64,000 nucleotides of DNA from Micromonospora sp. NBC_00389 (GCF_036059255.1 NZ_CP107947.1:5394001-5458000); one strand, 5' to 3'. Counted from the stretch's first letter, positions 45,226 to 55,252 are shown. A program made the numbers and translations. Notes: generated by a model not told the origin, from the sequence alone.

Positions 45226-46359
45226 ATGACGTACCGTCCGGCGGCCGCCGCAACCGTGCCCGACCTGAGCGCCCTCACGCTCGGCGTGGAGGAGGAGTTC
45301 CTGCTGCTCGACCCGGACAGCGGGCGGAACCTGCCGGTGGCCGACCAGGTGCTGGCCGCGCTGCGCGGCTCGGCCCGGGAGCAGAGCCGGCAGGAGTTCC
45401 GGCACAGCATGGTCGAGATGGTCACCCCGGTCTGTGCCGACCTCACCGATCTGCGCGCGCACCTGGTGGCACTGCGTCGATCGGCCGTCGAGGCGGCCGC
45501 GGCGGCGGGTGCCCGGCTGGTGGCGGTCGGGGCCACCCCGGTGGCCGAGCCGCACCGGACGGTGCCCGACAAACCGCGCTACCACGCGATGTCGCGGCGG
45601 TACGGGCCGGTGGCGCACGACCCGGCCGTCTGCGGCTGCCACGTGCACGTCGGGCTGTCCGATCGCGAACTGGCCGTGCAGGTCTGCAACCAACTGCGGG
45701 TGTGGCTGCCGGTGGTGCAGGCGATCACCACCAACTCGCCGCTGCACGACGGGCACGACACCGGCCACGCCAGCTGGCGGTCGATGCAACTGGAGCGCTG
45801 GCCCAGCATCGGCCCGACGCCGTACTTCGACTCCCTCGCCGACTACGACCGGACCGTCGACGAGCTGATCGCCGCCGGCATCATGCTCGACGCCGCGATG
45901 GTCTACTGGTACGCCCGGCCGTCGTCGGCGTACCCGACAGTGGAGGTGCGGGTGGGCGACGTCTGCCCGGAAGTGGACGACGCCGTGCTGGTCGCCGCGC
46001 TGGTCCGGGCACTGGTCGCCGCCCTCGCCGACGACGTACGCGGCGGTGTGCCCGCCCCCCGTACCCGCGACTGCCTGGTCGCCGCGGCGCACTGGCGGGC
46101 CGCCCACGACGGCCTCGACGGCGAGCTGATCGACCTGCGCGCCGGTGGGACCAGGCCGGCCTGGGTGTTGGTCGACGAGCTGATGACGATGATCGCCCCG
46201 GCCCTGCTGCGGCACGGGGATCTGGGCTATGTGCTGGGGCAGCTGGCCCGGCTGCGCCGCGAGGGCACCGGCGCGACCCGGCAGCGGCGGGTGCTGGAGC
46301 GCACCGGAGACCTGCGGGCGGTCATCGACGACCTGGCCGTCCGCACCGCCGCCGGCTGA
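45226..46359 (+). CDS. carboxylate-amine ligase (glutamate-cysteine ligase type 2, YbdK)
   Basis: 377 residues. ATP-dependent gamma-glutamyl or related amide bond formation. Family motifs: LTLGVEEEFLLLDP (metal/substrate-binding Glu), EFRHSMVEMVTPVC, CGCHVHVGLSDRELAVQV and PTVEVRVGDVCP. ATG 45226 is preferred because GATGGAGGG precedes it; 39 open codons upstream run into the sigma gene. Convergent with the NAGGN-type amidotransferase, 13 bases apart, which hints at a joint role in peptide-like small-molecule synthesis. Confidence 0.87.
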   Translation: MTYRPAAAATVPDLSALTLGVEEEFLLLDPDSGRNLPVADQVLAALRGSAREQSRQEFRHSMVEMVTPVCADLTDLRAHLVALRRSAVEAAAAAGARLVAVGATPVAEPHRTVPDKPRYHAMSRRYGPVAHDPAVCGCHVHVGLSDRELAVQVCNQLRVWLPVVQAITTNSPLHDGHDTGHASWRSMQLERWPSIGPTPYFDSLADYDRTVDELIAAGIMLDAAMVYWYARPSSAYPTVEVRVGDVCPEVDDAVLVAALVRALVAALADDVRGGVPAPRTRDCLVAAAHWRAAHDGLDGELIDLRAGGTRPAWVLVDELMTMIAPALLRHGDLGYVLGQLARLRREGTGATRQRRVLERTGDLRAVIDDLAVRTAAG

Positions 46360-46372
46360 CCCGACCCCCGGC

Positions 46373-48157
46373 TCAGCGGATGTCGTGCGACTGGAGCCAT
46401 AGTTCCAGGAGGCCGAGCTGCCACAGCTTGTTGCTGCCGGCCGCCGCCTCGGCCCGGTCCGGCTCGGCGAGCAGGCGGGCCACGTACTCCGACCGGAACA
46501 GGCCCCGCTCGCGCGCGGCCGGCGCCTGCAATGCCTCGGCCACCAGCTCGCGCACCGGCCCGTCCACGTTGCGCAGCGCCGGCACCGGAAAGTAGCCCTT
46601 GGGCCGGTCGATCACCTCGGCCGGCAGTACCTCCCGGGCGACCTCCTTCAGCACGCCCTTGCCGCCCTGGGCCACCTTGTGCTCGGGCGGGCAGTGCGCG
46701 GCCAGGGTGACCAGGTCCTGGTCGAGGAACGGCGTCCGCACCTCAAGGCCCCACGCCATGCTCATGTTGTCCACCCGCTTGACCGGGTCGTCGGGCAGCA
46801 TCAGGTGGGTGTCCAGGCGCAGCACCGCGTCCAGCGCGCTCTGTGCCCCGGGCGCGGCGAGGTGCCCGGCGAGCAGGTCGCGGCTGGCGTCGTGGTCCAG
46901 CGCGTACGCCGGGCCGACGATCTGGCGCAGCTCGTCGTGGTCGCGGTCGAAGAACGCGGCGGCGAACGTCTCGGCTGCGCCGTGCCGGGGCGCCTCGACG
47001 AGCGGCCGGTGGTAGCCGTAGCCGGCGAACACCTCGTCGGCGCCCTGCCCGGACTGTGCCACCTTCACGTGCCGGGCCACCTGCTCGGACAGCAGGTGGA
47101 AGGCGACCACGTCGTGGCTGCCCATCGGCTCGGCCATCGCCAGGACGGCGCGTCGCAGGGCGGGCGCCAGGTCGTCGTCGGCCAGCCGGATCCGGTGGTG
47201 GTCGGTGTCGTACGCGCGGGCCACCAGGTCGGAGTAGTAGAACTCGTCGCCGGACTCGTCGCCGCGGCTGTCGAAGCCGATGCTGAACGTCCGCAGGTGC
47301 TGCTGGCCGGCCTCGGCGAGCAGCGCCACGATGAGGCTGGAGTCCAGCCCTCCGGAGAGCAGCACCCCGACCGGCACGTCGGCGACCAGCCGCCGGCGTA
47401 CCGCCGTGCGCAGCGCGTCTCCGATGGCGGCCCGCCAGTCGGCGGCGTCCATCCCGGCGTCGGCCGGTTCCCGGACGTAGTCCGGACGCCAGTACACCTC
47501 CTCCCGGCTGCGCCCGTCCGCCTCGATGACCCGCAGGGTGGCCGGTGGTAGCTTGCGGACGCCGCGCAGCACGGTCCGCGGCCCGGGCACGATGGAGTGC
47601 CACGACAGGTAGTGGTGCAGCGCCACCGGGTCGACGCTGGTGTCCACGTCGCCGGCGCGCAGCAGCGCGGGCAGGGTGGAGGCGAACCGGAGCCGGCCGG
47701 GGGTCTCGGCGAGGTACAGCGGTTTGATGCCGAGCCGGTCGCGGGCCAGCACCAGCCGCTGCCGGGCACGGTCGACCAGCCCGATCGCGAACATGCCGAC
47801 CAGGTGGTCGACGAAGCGTTCACCCCAGTGCGCGTACGCCACCAGGATCACCTCGGTGTCGCTGGTGGAGTGGAACGCGTACCCGGCGTTCCGCAGCTCC
47901 TCGCGCAGCTCCGGGTAGTTGTAGATGCAGCCGTTGAAGACCAGCGCCAATCCCAGGTCGTCGCGGACCATCGGCTGTCCGCCCGCGTCGGACAGGTCGA
48001 TGATGGTCAGCCGGCGATGCCCCAGGGTCACCCAGCCGTCGGTGAACAGCCCCTCGCCGTCCGGGCCGCGCGAACGCATCGCCTCGGTCATCCGGGTGAC
48101 CGCCGCGGCGTCGGGCTGCCGACCGTCGAACCGTGCCTCCCCGCTGATCCCGCACAT
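46373..48157 (-). CDS. asparagine synthetase-like N-acetylglutaminylglutamine amidotransferase
   Basis: 594 residues. Class II glutamine amidotransferase (nucleophile Cys2 in MCGISGEARF, RSRGPDGEGLF, VFNGCIYNYPELR) joined to an AMP-forming amide synthetase with PP-loop LLSGGLDSSLIVAL and GQGADEVFAGYGYH. Overall pattern (LARDRLGIKPLYLAETPGRLRF, VRKLPPATLRVIE) fits the TIGR03104 N-acetylglutaminylglutamine amidotransferase group that amidates the osmolyte NAGGN rather than aspartate. The usual partner ngg (GNAT plus ATP-grasp ligase) is not in this window. ATG 48157 is required for a mature Cys2. An asparagine synthetase B function cannot be excluded. Confidence 0.8.
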   Translation of the reverse strand: MCGISGEARFDGRQPDAAAVTRMTEAMRSRGPDGEGLFTDGWVTLGHRRLTIIDLSDAGGQPMVRDDLGLALVFNGCIYNYPELREELRNAGYAFHSTSDTEVILVAYAHWGERFVDHLVGMFAIGLVDRARQRLVLARDRLGIKPLYLAETPGRLRFASTLPALLRAGDVDTSVDPVALHHYLSWHSIVPGPRTVLRGVRKLPPATLRVIEADGRSREEVYWRPDYVREPADAGMDAADWRAAIGDALRTAVRRRLVADVPVGVLLSGGLDSSLIVALLAEAGQQHLRTFSIGFDSRGDESGDEFYYSDLVARAYDTDHHRIRLADDDLAPALRRAVLAMAEPMGSHDVVAFHLLSEQVARHVKVAQSGQGADEVFAGYGYHRPLVEAPRHGAAETFAAAFFDRDHDELRQIVGPAYALDHDASRDLLAGHLAAPGAQSALDAVLRLDTHLMLPDDPVKRVDNMSMAWGLEVRTPFLDQDLVTLAAHCPPEHKVAQGGKGVLKEVAREVLPAEVIDRPKGYFPVPALRNVDGPVRELVAEALQAPAARERGLFRSEYVARLLAEPDRAEAAAGSNKLWQLGLLELWLQSHDIR

Positions 48158-48314
48158 CAGGCGGGGCGATGGGTCAGGTGGGACACCAGCGGCACGGCCA
48201 TCCTCCTGTCGCGTCGCCCGGCCGGTCGGGGCCGGTCCCGTCGACCGGACGGGGCCGCTGGCTACCCGGGCGCGGGGTGGGCAAACCCCGTCACCGCCGA
48301 GGCGCCTGCCGTGC

Positions 48315-48743
48315 TCAGCCGAGCAGGGTACGCAGGATGCGGGCGAACTGGGCGCGGTCGGCGTCGTCCAGGTGGCCGAAGAAGCGATCCGCCTCGGCCC
48401 GGCGCGCGGCCCGGATGGCGGCGCTGACCCGGTTGCCCTCGTCGGTGAGCGCGACCAGGGTCGCCCGCCGGTCGGCCGGGTCGGGTCGGCGTTCGACGAG
48501 CCCACGGGCCTGGAGGTCGTCGATGACCTCGGTGGCCGAGCGGGGCGCGATGCGCAGGTGCTCGGCGATGCCGCCGGGGCGCAGCTCACCGTGCCGGGCC
48601 AGCACCCCGAGCGCCCGGGACTGGCTGGGTGTGACGTCCCACGGCGCCAACGACTCCCGCGCCTGTCGGCGCAGCCGCCCGGCCACCGCCCAGAAGGTCT
48701 CCGCCAGGCTCTCGTCGTCGCCGTCCGCCGTGCGCTCCGTCAC
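48315..48743 (-). CDS. MarR-family regulator
   Basis: 142 residues from GTG 48743. Winged-helix: LAPWDVTPSQSRALGVLARHGEL, RIAPRSATEVIDDLQARGLV and RRPDPADRRATLVALTDEG. Divergent from the ABC exporter; the 57-base gap holds overlapping palindromes. It probably represses the exporter and itself and is relieved by the exported compound. Confidence 0.88.
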   Translation of the reverse strand: MTERTADGDDESLAETFWAVAGRLRRQARESLAPWDVTPSQSRALGVLARHGELRPGGIAEHLRIAPRSATEVIDDLQARGLVERRPDPADRRATLVALTDEGNRVSAAIRAARRAEADRFFGHLDDADRAQFARILRTLLG

Positions 48744-48776
48744 GGGGAATACGGTAACAGGGGATGCGGTTGTTCC

Positions 48777-48796
48777 CTCATGATGAGGTAACCTCA
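48777..48796. promoter_or_regulatory. MarR operator overlapping the exporter's ribosome-binding region
   Basis: Two interlocked inverted repeats: CTCAT-G-ATGAG (48777-48787) and TGAGG-TAA-CCTCA (48784-48796), ending 4 bases before the exporter's ATG. The GAGG inside is the only ribosome-binding-like sequence, so repressor binding would block both transcription and access to this region. Confidence 0.65.
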
Positions 48797-48799
48797 GCA

Positions 48800-50620
48800 A
48801 TGTCCCCGACGAGAGGCAGTTCCCCCTTGGAACCCACCCCCACCGGCCGCGACCGCGGCCACCGCACCGTCAGTGCCGACGAGAAGGCGCAGGCCCGCCA
48901 GGTGTCCCTGCGTCGCATCGGCCGGCTGTTCACCGCCCACCGGCCCGCGTTGGCCACCGTCACCGCGATCATCGTGGCCTCCTCGATCATCGCGATGGCC
49001 ACCCCGTTCCTGCTGCGTGCCGTCATCGACCGGGCGCTGCCGCAGGGCGACGTGACCCTGCTGGTCTGGCTGGTCCTCGGCATGGTCGCGGTGGCCGCCG
49101 TGACCGCCGCCCTCGGCGTCGTCCAGACCTGGATCTCCACCCAGGTCGGGCAACAGGTCATGCACCGGCTGCGCACCGACGTCTTCAGCCACCTCCAGCG
49201 GCAGTCGCTGGGCTTCTTCACCCGGACCCGCACCGGCGAGGTGCAGTCCCGGATCACCAACGACATCGGCGGCATGCAGTCGGTGGTCACCTCCACCGCC
49301 ACCGCCGTCGCGTCCAACCTCACCACCGTGATCGCCACCGCGGTCGCGATGGTCGCACTCTCCTGGCAGCTCTCCCTGGTCTCGCTGGTGGTGCTGCCGC
49401 CGGCGATCTGGCTGACCCGCCGGGTCGCCCGGATGCGCCGGGAGATCACCGCCCAGCGCCAGCGCGAACTCGCCGACCTCAACGTCACCGTCGAGGAGGG
49501 GCTGTCGATCAGCGGCGTGCAACTGGCCAAGACCCTCGGCACCGGGCCCGCGTTGATCGACCGCTTCACGGCCTCGTCGGCCCGGCTGGTCGACCTGGAG
49601 CTGCGCAGCGAGCTGGCCGGCCGCTGGCGGATGGCCTCGATGAGCATCATCTTCGCTGCCGTACCGGCGGTAATCTACCTCGCCGCTGGCCTGCCCGGCA
49701 CCGCCGGCACGCTGAGCATCGGCACCCTGGTCGCCTTCACCGCCCTGCAGGGCGGCCTGTTCCGGCCGCTGATGGGGCTGCTCAACGTGGGCGTCTCACT
49801 GACCGCCTCGCTGGCGCTGTTCGCCCGGATCTTCGAATACCTGGACCTGCCGGTCGACGTGGCCGACCCCACCGAGCCGGTCCGCCTCGACCCCACCCGG
49901 GTACGGGGGCACCTGCGCCTGGAGGACGTCACCTTCGGCTACCCGGGCAGCGACACCGCCGCGCTCGCCGGGATCACCCTGGACGTGCCCGCCGGCACCA
50001 GCCTCGCCCTGGTCGGCGAGACCGGCTCCGGCAAGAGCACCCTCGCCGGGCTGGTCAGCCGGCTGCACGACCCGACCGCCGGCCGGGTCACCGTCGACGG
50101 CGTCGACCTGCGGGACCTGCGACTGGCCGACCTGGCCGCGATCGTCGGCGTGGTCAGCCAGGAGACCTACCTGCTGCACACCACCGTTCGGGAGAACCTG
50201 CGCTACGCCCGGCCGGACGCCACCGACGCGGAGATCGAGGACGCCGCCCGCGCCGCACAGATCCACGACCTGATCGCCGGCCTCCCCGACGGGTACGACA
50301 CCGTGGTCGGCTCGCGCGGCCACCGGTTCTCCGGTGGCGAGAAGCAGCGGCTGGCCATCGCCCGCACGCTGCTGCGCGACCCGCGCATCCTGGTCCTCGA
50401 CGAGGCCACCAGCGCGCTGGACACCGAGACCGAACGGGCCGTGCAGCGGGCGTTCGACGTGCTCGCCGAGGGGCGTACCACGATCACCATCGCGCACCGG
50501 CTCTCCACCGTCCGCGACGCCGACCAGATCGCGGTGCTCGACCACGGCCGGATCGTCGAGGCCGGCACCCACGACAGCCTGCTGCACCACAACGGCCGCT
50601 ACGCCACCCTGGCGGCCTGA
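48800..50620 (+). CDS. ABC exporter, fused permease and ATPase
   Basis: 606 residues. Six-helix ABC type-1 domain (about 30-330) and ATPase: Walker A LVGETGSGKSTLAGLV, signature RFSGGEKQRLAIARTLL, Walker B ILVLDEATSALD, H-loop TITIAHRLSTVRDAD. MsbA/LmrA-like, so likely a multidrug or lipid exporter acting as a homodimer. ATG 48800 is immediately after the operator; upstream in-frame codons would translate through it. Confidence 0.92.
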   Translation: MSPTRGSSPLEPTPTGRDRGHRTVSADEKAQARQVSLRRIGRLFTAHRPALATVTAIIVASSIIAMATPFLLRAVIDRALPQGDVTLLVWLVLGMVAVAAVTAALGVVQTWISTQVGQQVMHRLRTDVFSHLQRQSLGFFTRTRTGEVQSRITNDIGGMQSVVTSTATAVASNLTTVIATAVAMVALSWQLSLVSLVVLPPAIWLTRRVARMRREITAQRQRELADLNVTVEEGLSISGVQLAKTLGTGPALIDRFTASSARLVDLELRSELAGRWRMASMSIIFAAVPAVIYLAAGLPGTAGTLSIGTLVAFTALQGGLFRPLMGLLNVGVSLTASLALFARIFEYLDLPVDVADPTEPVRLDPTRVRGHLRLEDVTFGYPGSDTAALAGITLDVPAGTSLALVGETGSGKSTLAGLVSRLHDPTAGRVTVDGVDLRDLRLADLAAIVGVVSQETYLLHTTVRENLRYARPDATDAEIEDAARAAQIHDLIAGLPDGYDTVVGSRGHRFSGGEKQRLAIARTLLRDPRILVLDEATSALDTETERAVQRAFDVLAEGRTTITIAHRLSTVRDADQIAVLDHGRIVEAGTHDSLLHHNGRYATLAA

Positions 50621-50628
50621 CCGATCGG

Positions 50629-50649
50629 GAGGCGGTTCACAACCGTCTC
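50629..50649. terminator. bidirectional terminator between exporter and TetR gene
   Basis: GAGGCGGTT (50629-50637) pairs with AACCGTCTC (50641-50649), with one G-U, around a 3-base loop. It lies between convergent genes. Confidence 0.6.
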
Positions 50650-50659
50650 GAAACAGTCG

Positions 50660-51445
50660 CTAAACCGTCTCATTACTGTCGTCCAGGTGTCGGTAGACGG
50701 TGGCCCGCGAGACACCCAGAGTGGTGGCGATGGCGTTCACCGAGTGGGTGCCCGCCGCGTGCATCCGCCGAGCAGCCTCGACCTGCTCCCGGCCCAGTGC
50801 CCGCGGCCGCCCCGGTTGCCGTCGGCGGGGAGTCGCCCCGGCGCCCGGTGCTGCGATGGCCGGGGCTGCCGCTACCAGGGGTGCGGCGTCCGGGGGTGCG
50901 GGCGGCATGGCCAGCAGGCGGCGTACGCCGTCGAGCATGTCGGCGCGCAGCACCTCGTCCGGCACGTCGGTGAAGAAGACGATCGGGTCGCTGCACGCGG
51001 CGACCGCCTGCACCGCCCGGACCCGTTCGCGGCGTCCAGCGTCCGGCCCGGCGATGAGGTCGTTGGCCCGCATCGCGATCCCCATCAGGCGGTGGTACGT
51101 GTCTCCCCGGCCGACCAGCGCGATGTCGTGGAAGAGCATGCCGAGCGGCCGGCGGTGGGCGAGCATGGTGTCCACCCAGCCCTCCAGCACCGTCCACCGG
51201 GCCTGCTCGGTCGGCTGCCCCTGCGCGACGTCGAGCAGCGCCTCCAGGTCGGCCACCAGCGGCTCGACCAGTGCGGCGAGCAGGTGCTCCTTGGCCGGGA
51301 AGTGGTACAGGATTGCGGCCTTGGTCAGCCGCAGCCGCTCGCCGATCTGGCGCAGTGAGGTGCGCTGGTAGCCGTGCTCCGCGAAGAGGTCGAGCGCGGC
51401 GCGCAGGATCCGGGTGCGGGTGTCGTCCGCGGGATCGGCGGTCAT
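50660..51445 (-). CDS. TetR regulator with an additional C-terminal HTH
   Basis: 261 residues. N-terminal TetR DNA-binding domain (about 9-55: TRTRILRAALDLFAEHGYQ, LRLTKAAILYHFPAKEHLL) and an all-helical ligand domain (to about 180). An Ala/Pro linker leads to residues 212-261, which look like a resolvase-type HTH (QVEAARRMHAAGTHSVNAIA then TTLGVSRATVYRHLDD). Two DNA-binding domains in one TetR chain are unusual. Divergent from an ABC exporter operon with a palindrome in the gap. Confidence 0.87.
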   Translation of the reverse strand: MTADPADDTRTRILRAALDLFAEHGYQRTSLRQIGERLRLTKAAILYHFPAKEHLLAALVEPLVADLEALLDVAQGQPTEQARWTVLEGWVDTMLAHRRPLGMLFHDIALVGRGDTYHRLMGIAMRANDLIAGPDAGRRERVRAVQAVAACSDPIVFFTDVPDEVLRADMLDGVRRLLAMPPAPPDAAPLVAAAPAIAAPGAGATPRRRQPGRPRALGREQVEAARRMHAAGTHSVNAIATTLGVSRATVYRHLDDSNETV

Positions 51446-51496
51446 GCCCGCCAGCCTAGCCGGCCCTGACCGGTGGCAGACCTCACCGTTGATTCG

Positions 51497-51513
51497 ACTG
51501 ACCGACGGTCAGT
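51497..51513. promoter_or_regulatory. TetR operator
   Basis: ACTGACC-GAC-GGTCAGT, a perfect 7+3+7 palindrome 52 bases upstream of the TetR start and 41 bases upstream of the ABC ATPase start. Its composition matches typical operators of TetR genes next to exporters. Confidence 0.8.
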
Positions 51514-51553
51514 ACAGTGAGGACGGTCGACGCATCCGATGGCAGGAGGGGCG

Positions 51554-52489
51554 ATGCCCGTCATTTCGATCGGCAACCTGGTCAAGACGTTCGGCGGCAT
51601 CCGGGCACTCGACGGGCTCGACCTGCGGGTCGAACCGGGGGAGGTGCACGGCTTCCTCGGGCCCAACGGAGCCGGGAAGTCCACCACCATCCGGATCCTG
51701 CTCGGGCTGCTCCGCCGCGACTCCGGCGACGCGCGGGTACTCGGCGCCGACCCGTGGCGCGACGCGGTGCGCCTGCATCGCCGCCTGGCGTACGTGCCGG
51801 GCGACGTCAGCCTCTGGCCGAACCTCTCCGGCGGGGAGGCGATCGATCTCCTGGGTGACCTGCGCGGCGGCCTCGACCGGCGTCGCCGTGACGAGTTGCT
51901 GCAGCGCTTCGACCTGGACCCGACCCGCGCGTGCCGCACGTACTCCAAGGGCAATCGGCAGAAGGTCGCCATCGTCGCCGCCTTCTCCTCCAACGTGGAG
52001 CTGTACGTGCTCGACGAGCCGACCTCCGGCCTCGACCCCCTGATGGAGGCGGTGTTCCAGGACGAGATCCGGCGGATCAAGCAGGCCGGCGCCACCGTGC
52101 TGCTCTCCAGCCACGTGCTCGCCGAGGTCGAGGCGCTCTGCGACCGGGTCAGCATCATCCGCGAGGGTCGTACCGTCGAGTCCGGCAGCCTTGCCGAGCT
52201 GCGCCACCTCACCCGCACCACGGTGATCGTCGAGACGGCCCGGCCGGTGACCGGCCTGGACGCGCTGCCCGGCGTGCACGGCGTGCACGAGGTCGACGGG
52301 CGTACCCACCTGGAGGTCGACCCGGCGCACTTCGACGAGTTGCTCGGCCAGCTCATCCGCTTCGGCGTCCGCGCGCTGACCAGCACCCCACCCACCCTGG
52401 AGCAGCTGTTCCTGCGCCATTACGGCGAGGAGCAACCCGCCGCCGACGATCACCAACCGGCCGAAGCCCCGCAGGCCGGTGCCCGATGA
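51554..52489 (+). CDS. ABC-2 type transporter ATPase
   Basis: 311 residues. Walker [17 protein letters not shown] (35-50), a degenerate signature [15 protein letters not shown] as in DrrA-type exporters, Walker [16 protein letters not shown]-loop [14 protein letters not shown], then a C-terminal extension of about 90 residues. AGGAGGGGCG precedes ATG 51554. Partner permease overlaps by four bases. Likely drug efflux under TetR control. Confidence 0.92.
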   Translation: MPVISIGNLVKTFGGIRALDGLDLRVEPGEVHGFLGPNGAGKSTTIRILLGLLRRDSGDARVLGADPWRDAVRLHRRLAYVPGDVSLWPNLSGGEAIDLLGDLRGGLDRRRRDELLQRFDLDPTRACRTYSKGNRQKVAIVAAFSSNVELYVLDEPTSGLDPLMEAVFQDEIRRIKQAGATVLLSSHVLAEVEALCDRVSIIREGRTVESGSLAELRHLTRTTVIVETARPVTGLDALPGVHGVHEVDGRTHLEVDPAHFDELLGQLIRFGVRALTSTPPTLEQLFLRHYGEEQPAADDHQPAEAPQAGAR

Positions 52490-54111
52490 CCGCCCTCACC
52501 GGCACCCGCCGGCTGGCCCGTCTCGTGCTGCGCCGCGACCGGATCCGCCTCGCGCTCTGGGTCCTCGGCACGCCCCTGCTCGGCTACGCCCTCGCCGGCA
52601 GCGTCGCCGGCGTCTACCCGGACGAGGCGGCCCGCCACGGCTACGCCGCCACCTCGGCGTCCAGCCTGGTCGCCCGAGCCTTCAACGGCCCCATCGCCAG
52701 CGCCGACCTCGGCGCCGTGGTGGTCGCGGAGACGTACGTGACGTTGGCCCTGATCGTCGCCCTGCTGAGCACCTTCACGGTGGCCCGGCACACCCGGCAG
52801 AACGAGGAGACCGGCCGGGCGGAGTTGCTCGGCGCTTCCGTGGTCGGCCGGTACGCGCCGCTCACCGCCGCGCTGCTGGTCGTCGTCGCGGCGAACGTGC
52901 TGGCCGCGGCCCTGCTCACGCTCGCTCTGGCCGGCGCCGGCCTGCCGCTGGCCGGCTCCGTCGCGGCGGCCGGCGCGGTCGGAGGTGTCGGGGTGGCCTT
53001 CACCGGCGTCGCCGCGGTCACCGCGCAACTCTCGGTCACCTCCCGGGGCGCCAACGCGCTCGCCGCTGCCGTCGTCGGGCTCTCCTTCGTGCTGCGTGCC
53101 GCCGGCGACGTGCTCGGCGACTCCAGCGCCGACGGCACCCGGGTGGAGAGTGCCTGGCCGTCCTGGCTCTCGCCGCTCGGCTGGGGCAACCAGGTGCGGG
53201 CCTTCGCCGGAGAACGCTGGTGGGTGCTCGCCCTGCCCGTCGTACTGCTGCTCGCCGGGGTGGCGCTGGCGTACGCCCTCGCGGAGCGACGGGACCAGGG
53301 CGCCGGGCTGGTCGCCCCTCGGCGCGGGCCAGCGACCGCTGCGGCGCGGCTGCTCAGCCCTGCCGGGCTGGCCTGGCGGATGCAGCGCGGCACGCTGCTC
53401 GGCTGGGCGGTCGGGGTGGCCGTGCTCGGCCTCTCGATGGGCGTCGCCGCCGACGAGTTCAACGCGATGATCGACCAGAACCCGGCCGCCGCCGAGGCGA
53501 TCAACGCGATGGGCGGTGGCACCGACCTGGTCGACGCGTATCTGGCCGCGATGCTCGGGCTGTTCGCGTTGACGATCGGGGCGTACGTGGTGCAGGCCAT
53601 GCTGCGGGTACGCGGCGACGAAGCCGACGGGGTGCTGGAGGCCGCCCTCGCCACCGCGGTGAGCCGTACCCGATGGCTCGGCACCCAGGTGCTCGCCGCG
53701 GCGCTCGGCGCGGTCGCCCTGCTGCTGCTCGCCGGCCTGACCACCGGGCTCGGCTACGGCCTGGTCACCGGCGACCCGCTCGGCGCGGCCATCGAGTTGG
53801 GAGGGGCCGCACTGCTGCGGCTGCCGGCCCTGCTCGTGGTGGCCGGGGTGGTGACCGCGCTCTTCGGACTGCTGCCCCGCCGGTCGGTGGTGCTCTCCTG
53901 GACGGCGCTGCTGGTCTTCCTGCTCCTCGGGCAACTCGGCGCGGTGCTGGAGCTGCCGCAGGCCGCGCTCAACCTCTCGCCGTACACCCATGTGCCGTCC
54001 GTGCCCGCGGTCGACCTGGCGGTGCTGCCGCTGGTGGTGCTGGCTGGCGTGGCGGCGGCGCTGCTAGCCGTCGGCGTCGCGGCCTTCCGCCACCGCGACG
54101 TCCCGAGCTGA
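52486..54111 (+). CDS. ABC-2 type exporter permease
   Basis: 541 residues with about 12 hydrophobic segments in two repeats. The block [23 protein letters not shown], and its second-half counterpart [21 protein letters not shown], are typical of tetronasin/anthracycline-type exporter permeases. Works with the preceding ATPase. ATGA overlap indicates coupled translation. Confidence 0.9.
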   Translation: MTALTGTRRLARLVLRRDRIRLALWVLGTPLLGYALAGSVAGVYPDEAARHGYAATSASSLVARAFNGPIASADLGAVVVAETYVTLALIVALLSTFTVARHTRQNEETGRAELLGASVVGRYAPLTAALLVVVAANVLAAALLTLALAGAGLPLAGSVAAAGAVGGVGVAFTGVAAVTAQLSVTSRGANALAAAVVGLSFVLRAAGDVLGDSSADGTRVESAWPSWLSPLGWGNQVRAFAGERWWVLALPVVLLLAGVALAYALAERRDQGAGLVAPRRGPATAAARLLSPAGLAWRMQRGTLLGWAVGVAVLGLSMGVAADEFNAMIDQNPAAAEAINAMGGGTDLVDAYLAAMLGLFALTIGAYVVQAMLRVRGDEADGVLEAALATAVSRTRWLGTQVLAAALGAVALLLLAGLTTGLGYGLVTGDPLGAAIELGGAALLRLPALLVVAGVVTALFGLLPRRSVVLSWTALLVFLLLGQLGAVLELPQAALNLSPYTHVPSVPAVDLAVLPLVVLAGVAAALLAVGVAAFRHRDVPS

Positions 54112-54145
54112 GTTGCTTTCGTGATCGTTGGCAGCTGAGCAACTC
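54110..54145 (+). terminator. possible terminator after exporter operon
   Basis: GAGTTGCT (54110-54117) and AGCAACTC (54138-54145) form an 8-bp stem with a 20-base loop that overlaps the permease stop codon. Confidence 0.45.
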
Positions 54146-54299
54146 GACACGCCGACGCCTGCCCTGCTGACCTGCCACCGATCGGTCCGGCTAGCAGAAA
54201 TCGAGCGGCGGTGGGCGCTGTCCACAGGTTGGTGGGTGTGCACAGGGGCGAGGTGTAGGGGGTTGCGGGGGATTGGGGTGGGGCGACACGGTCGGTGGC

Positions 54300-55252
54300 G
54301 TGAATCCGGTGCTGCGGGAGTTGGTAGCGCTTGGCGCGGGGCTGGTGACCCGTGAGACTGCCAGGCAGGTGGTGCCGCGGTGGGCGTTGCAGCAGGCTTG
54401 CCGTAGCGGCGATCTGGTGCGGGTGCTGCCCGAGGTATTCGTAGCGGCGCACCTGGTTGCTGCTCGGCCCGGCACCCCTGCCCTGAGTCGACTCGACCTG
54501 TTCTGGGTCAGCGTGCGGCTCTCGCCTGGGCTGAGGGTTGCGGCGCACTCAGTCACCTCAGTGCGCTCAGCGCATGGGGGCTGCGCCAGCAGGCGGTCGG
54601 CGAGCTGGTGCATCTGAGTGCACCGGCGGGCTCCGGCCTGCGCACCCGACCCGGTGTGGTGGTGCACCGACGCCAGGGCCTCATCCTCGAACCGCCACAC
54701 GTGGTGGTCCGGCGGGGGCTGACGGTGACCCGCGTTGAGCAGGCCCTCGTCGACTCGTGGCCGACGTTGCCGCCAACCGAGCGGCGGGCGCCGGTGATCC
54801 GAGCGGTCAACGATCGGCTGACCACGCCCGAGCGACTAGCCATCGCCCTGGCAAATGTGCCGAAGTTGATCGGCCGGGCGGCGCTCCGAACGCTGCTGAC
54901 CAGGCTCGCCGACGGCTGCCGCAGCCCGCTGGAGATCTGGGGGCACGAGCACGTCTTCACCGGCCCGGGGATGCCGGCGTTCCGCCGGCAGGTCCCGATA
55001 CGCGTTGGGCGGCGCACCATGTACCTCGACATGCTCGCCGAGTGTGAGCAGGTCAACATCGAGCTCGACGGCGCCGCCACGCACGGCGACCCACGCCAGC
55101 GGGAGATTGACCTGCGCCGCGACGCGCTGTTGGCGACCATCGGGATCCTGGTGGTCCGCTTCGCCCACCGCCGGCTGGTTCACGAGGCCGACGCGGTACG
55201 CCGCGAAACCTTGGCCATCCTCGCGACCCGTCGGGCGGGCGCGATCGCCTGA
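54300..55252 (+). pseudogene. AbiEi-like protein with endonuclease-like domain, frameshifted
   Basis: About 317 residues if repaired. The N-terminal part (LVALGAGLVTRETARQVVP, ACRSGDLVRVLPEVFVA) matches the AbiEi-antitoxin-like winged helix; the C-terminal part (SPLEIWGHEHVF, YLDMLAECEQVNIELDGAA, REIDLRRDALLATIGILVVRF) is a DUF559/Vsr-like endonuclease fold. Frame A ends in a different frame after about 82 codons: at 54546-54560 the sequence CACTCAGTCACCTCAGT should probably read CACCTCAGTCACCTCAGT, so one C has been lost near 54548. Frame B restarts and runs to 55252. No AbiEii-type toxin is adjacent. Such proteins are abundant paralogues in Micromonosporaceae, to my recollection. Confidence 0.75.

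Noticed and set aside
46373..48157. Ordinary asparagine synthetase B
   Set aside because: Sequence blocks fit the NAGGN amidotransferase subgroup better; kept as the second choice.
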